Made by a program: the position numbers and the translations under genes. From Pelomonas baiyunensis (lineage in GTDB: Bacteria; Pseudomonadota; Gammaproteobacteria; Burkholderiales; Burkholderiaceae_C), in NCBI RefSeq assembly GCF_043555935.1, contig NZ_JBIGIB010000005.1, positions 186,001 to 250,000 of the forward strand: DNA of 64,000 bases, in the 5' to 3' direction. Below, in pieces: positions 61,076 through 64,000 of the stretch (positions are counted from its first letter, which is position 1; the number at the start of each line of letters is the position of its first letter). The notes beneath the pieces were generated by a model. It saw only the letters and a program-made list of their open reading frames with translations, had not been told where the DNA came from and did not search any database.

Positions 61076-61998
61076 GCCCGCAGCGCCCAGGCCAGAGTGG
61101 CCATCATCAGCGCGCCGGCCCACACCGCCTGCTGGGCCACGACACGGGCCGCGTGCAGGTCACCCGGCTGCGCGGGCAGGCCGCCGGCGTGCAGCACGTA
61201 GACCCCGGGCTTGGCCAGGCGGCGGTTGAGCCGCAGCGCCAGCGCGGCCATGGGCCAGCCGCTGTTGGGCGACGGCGTGCGGCGGGCCTCGCGCACCAAC
61301 GCAGGCAGCACCGGCGGCAGCAGCAACAGCGCGGTGATGCGGGCTGGCAGCCACGAGAGTGCGTCGTCCGCCCGGGCGGCCCATTTGCCGCACCACTCGC
61401 GTGCGTCGCGGTAGCCCCACATCGCATCGGCCGTGTTGGCAAAGCGGTAAACAGCCGCCCCCGGCAGGCCGGCCAGGGCGAACCAGAACAGCGGGGCGAT
61501 GACCGAGTCGTTCAGGTTCTCAGCCAGCGTTTCCAGCGCAGCTTCGCGCACCTCGGTGGCGGTGAGGGCCGAGGTGTCGCGGCTCACCAGCCGGCTTAGG
61601 CGCGCGCGGCCCGCGTCCAGCGAGAAGCCCAGCGCCGTCTCCACCGCCAGGGCTTCCTCGGCCAGCATGCGCCAGGCCAGCAGGGGCTTGAGCAGCACGC
61701 CCAGCAGCAGCCCCGCCACCAGCAGGCGCGCTGGCGAGGCCCAGGGCTGCAGGCTGTGCAGCAGCGTGCGCTCGATCCACAGCGCCAGGGCGCCGGTCAA
61801 GGCCGCGCCCAACACCCAGGCCAGGGCGCCCGCCACAAAGCCGGGCAGGGGCCGCAGCCGCGTGAGGCGAAAGGCGCCGAGGTAGCGCCCCATGCCCACC
61901 ACCGGGTGCGCCCAGGTGGGCGGTTCGCCCCAGAGGCGGTCCACCACCAGGGCCATGGCCAGGGCCAGCGGCAACAGCAGCGGCATCAGCGCAGACAT
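61072..61998 (-). CDS. cbiB: Adenosylcobinamide-phosphate synthase
   Basis: A 308-residue integral membrane enzyme that joins the aminopropanol phosphate arm to cobyric acid. Several membrane helices are evident (MPLLLPLALAMALVVD; LPGFVAGALAWVLGAALTG; LLVAGLLLGVLLKPLLA). Conserved segments include DRLWGEPPTWAHPVVGMG, SRDTSALTATEVREAALETLAENLNDS and YRFANTADAMWGYR. The stop overlaps cobC. No ribosome-binding site was seen at the ATG. Confidence 0.95.
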   Translation of the reverse strand: MSALMPLLLPLALAMALVVDRLWGEPPTWAHPVVGMGRYLGAFRLTRLRPLPGFVAGALAWVLGAALTGALALWIERTLLHSLQPWASPARLLVAGLLLGVLLKPLLAWRMLAEEALAVETALGFSLDAGRARLSRLVSRDTSALTATEVREAALETLAENLNDSVIAPLFWFALAGLPGAAVYRFANTADAMWGYRDAREWCGKWAARADDALSWLPARITALLLLPPVLPALVREARRTPSPNSGWPMAALALRLNRRLAKPGVYVLHAGGLPAQPGDLHAARVVAQQAVWAGALMMATLAWALRA

Positions 61999-62019
61999 CC
62001 GCGTCGGGTTCCGAGGCGC

Positions 62020-62379
62020 TCAGCCTAGCGGCGGCAGCCGGGCCACGAGGCCGGCCTTCAGCCGCTCGGGGCGGCGGTCCCAGGCCAGCAGGCCGTGGCC
62101 CGGCTCGGCGTGTTGAGCGGCCACGTCCAGCAGGGCGTCCACACAGGCGTCGTCAGGCTGCAGCTGGCCGAACAGGTAGCTGTGCTTGCCCGGGCCCTGC
62201 AGGGCGGCGGTGCAGCTTTGCTTGCAGGCCGCCATGCAGGCCTGGCCGTGGATGGCCAGCGGCAGGTCGCGCGCCAGTGCTTCGTTCTCCACCGCCTCCA
62301 GCAGGGCCTGGCCCTGCCCGTCAGCGCAGGTCGTGCAAATGGTGAGCCTTGATTCGGCCGTTGATCGCTCGCTATGCAT
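62020..62379 (-). CDS. DUF1636 putative metal-binding protein
   Basis: A 119-residue protein. The N-terminal cysteine-rich part (LTICTTCADGQG, ACMAACKQSC) suggests a metal or redox site, followed by GPGKHSYLFGQLQPDDACVDALLDVA. Members of DUF1636 are often found in cobalamin clusters, where a role in cobalt handling has been proposed but not shown. It is 22 bases upstream of cbiB in the same direction and probably co-transcribed. Confidence 0.85.
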   Translation of the reverse strand: MHSERSTAESRLTICTTCADGQGQALLEAVENEALARDLPLAIHGQACMAACKQSCTAALQGPGKHSYLFGQLQPDDACVDALLDVAAQHAEPGHGLLAWDRRPERLKAGLVARLPPLG

Positions 62380-62583
62380 CGACGTCTCGTGGTTTCAATC
62401 TCTGGGTGACACGGCATAGCTCATCACGCCGATGAACACCGCTGCACGCCTGCTGGACCGGCGCTGCGGTTCGCTGGCGGCGTTGCTTCTCCTGGTGGGC
62501 ACGAGCCCACGGCGTCGGCGCGCCTTGCCCGCAACCCGCCTCGCCGGCCCCTCGGGCGCGCTCAACGGCCGCATCAAGGCTGC
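62380..62583. other. 204-base gap within the cob cluster
   Basis: No credible gene is seen in either strand; several short GC-rich frames exist but lack start signals or any known motif. A perfect 6-bp hairpin with a 4-base loop (GTGGGC-ACGA-GCCCAC) is at 62495-62510. I found no convincing B12-box, so a cobalamin riboswitch is not supported here. Confidence 0.55.
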
Positions 62584-63153
62584 TCAATCCTCAATCCCCC
62601 GCTGTGCCGGCACGCCGGCTTGATAGTGGTGCTTGACCAGCGTCATCTCCGTCACCGTGTCGGCCCGGTCAATTAGCTCGGCGGGCGCGCCGCGGCCGGT
62701 GAGCACCACGTGCACATGGGGCGGCCGCTCGGCCAACGCCCGGAGCACGGCGTCCAGCGGTACCCAGCCGTAGCGCAGCGGGTACATGATTTCGTCCAGC
62801 ACCACCAGGAAGTGCTCGCCGCCGCGGATGGTGGCCTCGGCGCGGGCCCAGCCTTCGCGGGCCAGCTCGGCGCTGTGCTCCAGGTCCTTGCTCTTCCACG
62901 AGAAGCCGTCGCCCAGGCCGATGATGGGCACGCCCAGCTGCTCAAAGATGCGGTGCTCGCCGAAGCGGGCGCTGGGCACCTTCATGAATTGGTAGATGAG
63001 CACCGGCTTGCCGCGGCCGTGGGCGCGCAGGGCCAGGCCGAAGGCGGCCGTGCTCTTGCCTTTGCCGTCGCCGGTGTGCACCAGCACCAGGCCCCGGCGC
63101 TCGCCGGTGGGGATGACGCGTTCGCGGTGAACGGGCGGCTGTTCAATGTCCAT
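62584..63153 (-). CDS. cobO: Corrinoid adenosyltransferase (cob(I)alamin adenosyltransferase)
   Basis: A 189-residue enzyme that transfers the adenosyl group from ATP to the reduced corrinoid. ATG 63153 is chosen, which overlaps the cobB stop by 11 bases. The P-loop is HTGDGKGKSTAAFGLALRA, with VPIIGLGDGFSW, LVVLDEIMYPLRYG and VVLTGRGAPAELIDRADTV as conserved segments of the CobA/CobO/BtuR type. It lies within the cluster with cobB, cbiB, cobC and cobQ. Confidence 0.95.
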   Translation of the reverse strand: MDIEQPPVHRERVIPTGERRGLVLVHTGDGKGKSTAAFGLALRAHGRGKPVLIYQFMKVPSARFGEHRIFEQLGVPIIGLGDGFSWKSKDLEHSAELAREGWARAEATIRGGEHFLVVLDEIMYPLRYGWVPLDAVLRALAERPPHVHVVLTGRGAPAELIDRADTVTEMTLVKHHYQAGVPAQRGIED

Positions 63154-64000
63154 GGTTGCCAAAGAAGGCGGCGACGGCCTCGGGGTTGGAGGGGAAGTAG
63201 TGGTGCAGGTAGCTCGCGCGCAGCGAGCCCTGCTGGTAGAGCGCCTCGGCCGTGCTGCCGCCATTCGGGTTGGTGGCGGTGGCGACGGGCGTGAGCGGCG
63301 TGTCCAGCGTCGAGTAGTGGTAGCTGTGGCCGCGCAGCGGGCCTTCCGGCCAGTCGATGGCCTGCAAGCCCAGCGCCGCCACGCGCGCCTGCAGGCGGGC
63401 CTGGCCCGGCAGCAGCCCGGCCATGGGGTGGGCCTGCCCCATCGCGTCGGTCAGCGTTTGCAGCAGGGCCAGCATGCCGCCGCACTCGGCCAGCAGCGGC
63501 TTGCCGGCGGCCACGTGGGCACGCAGGTCGGCCGCCAGCGTGGGGTGATGGCTCAGCGCCTCGGCGTGCAGTTCGGGGTAGCCGCCGGGCAGCCACAGCG
63601 CGTCGCACGCGGGCAGGGGCTGGTGCTGCACGGGCGAGAAGAACACGAGCTCGGCGCCCAGCGCTTCCAGCAGGTCGGTGTTGGCCGGGTAGATGAAGCC
63701 GAAGGCCGCGTCGCGGGCAATGGCGATGCGCCGCCCGGCCAGCGTCCGCTGCGGCGCCGGCTCGGGCTCGTGCGTGAAGGTCACGCGGGGAATGACGTGG
63801 CCGGGGTGCAGCGCGGCGTCCCAGGCATCGGCCCAGCCGTCCAGCAGCTCGTGCAGGCGCGGCAGTTCCTGGGCCTGCACCAGGCCCAGGTGGCGTTCGG
63901 GCAGGCTGAGGTGGCCCAGGCGCGGCACGGCGGCCACCAGCGGCAGGTCCGGCGGCAGGCCCTCGGCCAGCATGCGGGCGTGGGCCAGCCCGCCCACGCG
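63143..64000 (-). CDS. cobB: Cobyrinic acid a,c-diamide synthase (5' end outside window)
   Basis: Only the C-terminal part, about 285 residues, is visible; the frame is open to the window edge. It contains RIAIARDAAFGFIYPANTDLLEALGAEL, the linker of CbiA/CobB proteins. The glutaminase half has LWLPGGYPELHAEAL, the nucleophile Cys in LLAECGGMLALLQ, and a catalytic His likely in GHSYHYSTLD. It would amidate the a and c side chains of cobyrinic acid. It overlaps cobO by 11 bases, so the genes form one operon starting outside the window. Confidence 0.95.
   Translation of the reverse strand, partial: RVGGLAHARMLAEGLPPDLPLVAAVPRLGHLSLPERHLGLVQAQELPRLHELLDGWADAWDAALHPGHVIPRVTFTHEPEPAPQRTLAGRRIAIARDAAFGFIYPANTDLLEALGAELVFFSPVQHQPLPACDALWLPGGYPELHAEALSHHPTLAADLRAHVAAGKPLLAECGGMLALLQTLTDAMGQAHPMAGLLPGQARLQARVAALGLQAIDWPEGPLRGHSYHYSTLDTPLTPVATATNPNGGSTAEALYQQGSLRASYLHHYFPSNPEAVAAFFGNHGH

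Noticed and set aside
62380..62583. Cobalamin riboswitch in the cob cluster gap
   Set aside because: Searched by eye for a B12-box-like sequence on the minus strand; none fits. The operon also begins outside the window, where a riboswitch would be expected.
62372..62587. A 71-codon minus-strand frame beginning TTG at the cobO stop
   Set aside because: Arg/Gly/Ala-rich, no ribosome-binding site and no known motif; it also overlaps the DUF1636 gene start.

Overview
This is GC-rich chromosomal DNA (about 70% G+C by eye) from a betaproteobacterium of the order Burkholderiales, probably the Comamonadaceae / Leptothrix-Roseateles group. The evidence is the hisG-to-hisF gene order, a short-form HisG, the rsmD-coaD-ferredoxin trio, a PEP-CTERM protein, a polyhydroxyalkanoate-granule protein, and the 'CCCCC...GGGGG' intergenic hairpin repeats common in that family. 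The genus cannot be fixed from the sequence alone. I saw no rRNA, tRNA, CRISPR array, intact insertion sequence, prophage or replication origin.

Region 1 (1-14700) is a polysaccharide-utilisation locus. It holds a TonB-dependent outer-membrane receptor (cut by the window start), a LacI-family repressor, a secreted GH16 beta-glucanase with beta/gamma-crystallin-like and CBM6-like domains, and two secreted GH18 chitinases with chitin-binding domains. A sugar ABC importer (binding protein plus two permeases, no ATPase), a GH1 beta-glucosidase and a GH16 lipoprotein follow. Copies of one palindrome (TGAAAGCGCTTTCA) lie before the receptor, the first GH16 gene and the importer, so one LacI-type repressor probably controls uptake and breakdown of a beta-1,3-glucan. 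With the chitinases, the locus looks suited to fungal or algal cell-wall material.

Region 2 (14700-25100) carries a small exported protein, a TonB-C-like protein, a PEP-CTERM protein, and a glucose-type ABC binding protein plus ATPase without permeases. These last two are divergent from an OmpR/TctE-type two-component pair; a chemoreceptor and a LysR regulator follow.

Region 3 (25100-41500) is mixed metabolism: an SDR, a molybdopterin oxidoreductase, two putative zinc metallopeptidases, GNAT and aldo/keto reductase genes, and a Sel1 protein. It also has a storage-lipid group (PHA-granule protein, acyl-CoA-binding protein, WS/DGAT), a second two-component pair with overlapping 3' ends, a lipoprotein hydrolase, and a TetR-TPR pair.

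Region 4 (41580-54150) is an ABC-2 exporter, BolA and the histidine operon (hisG, D, C, B, H, A, F). A 3-kb block (acetyltransferase, binding protein, vapBC-type toxin-antitoxin) splits the operon. Family-type hairpin repeats lie in it, one of them apparently translated as the N-terminus of HisH. After hisF come rsmD, coaD and a ferredoxin gene whose 5' end is duplicated around a palindromic insert.

Region 5 (54300-64000) is a DUF1800/DUF1501 exported pair, then on the minus strand an S1/P1 nuclease and late cobalamin-biosynthesis genes (cobQ, cobC, cbiB, a DUF1636 protein, cobO, and cobB cut by the window end).
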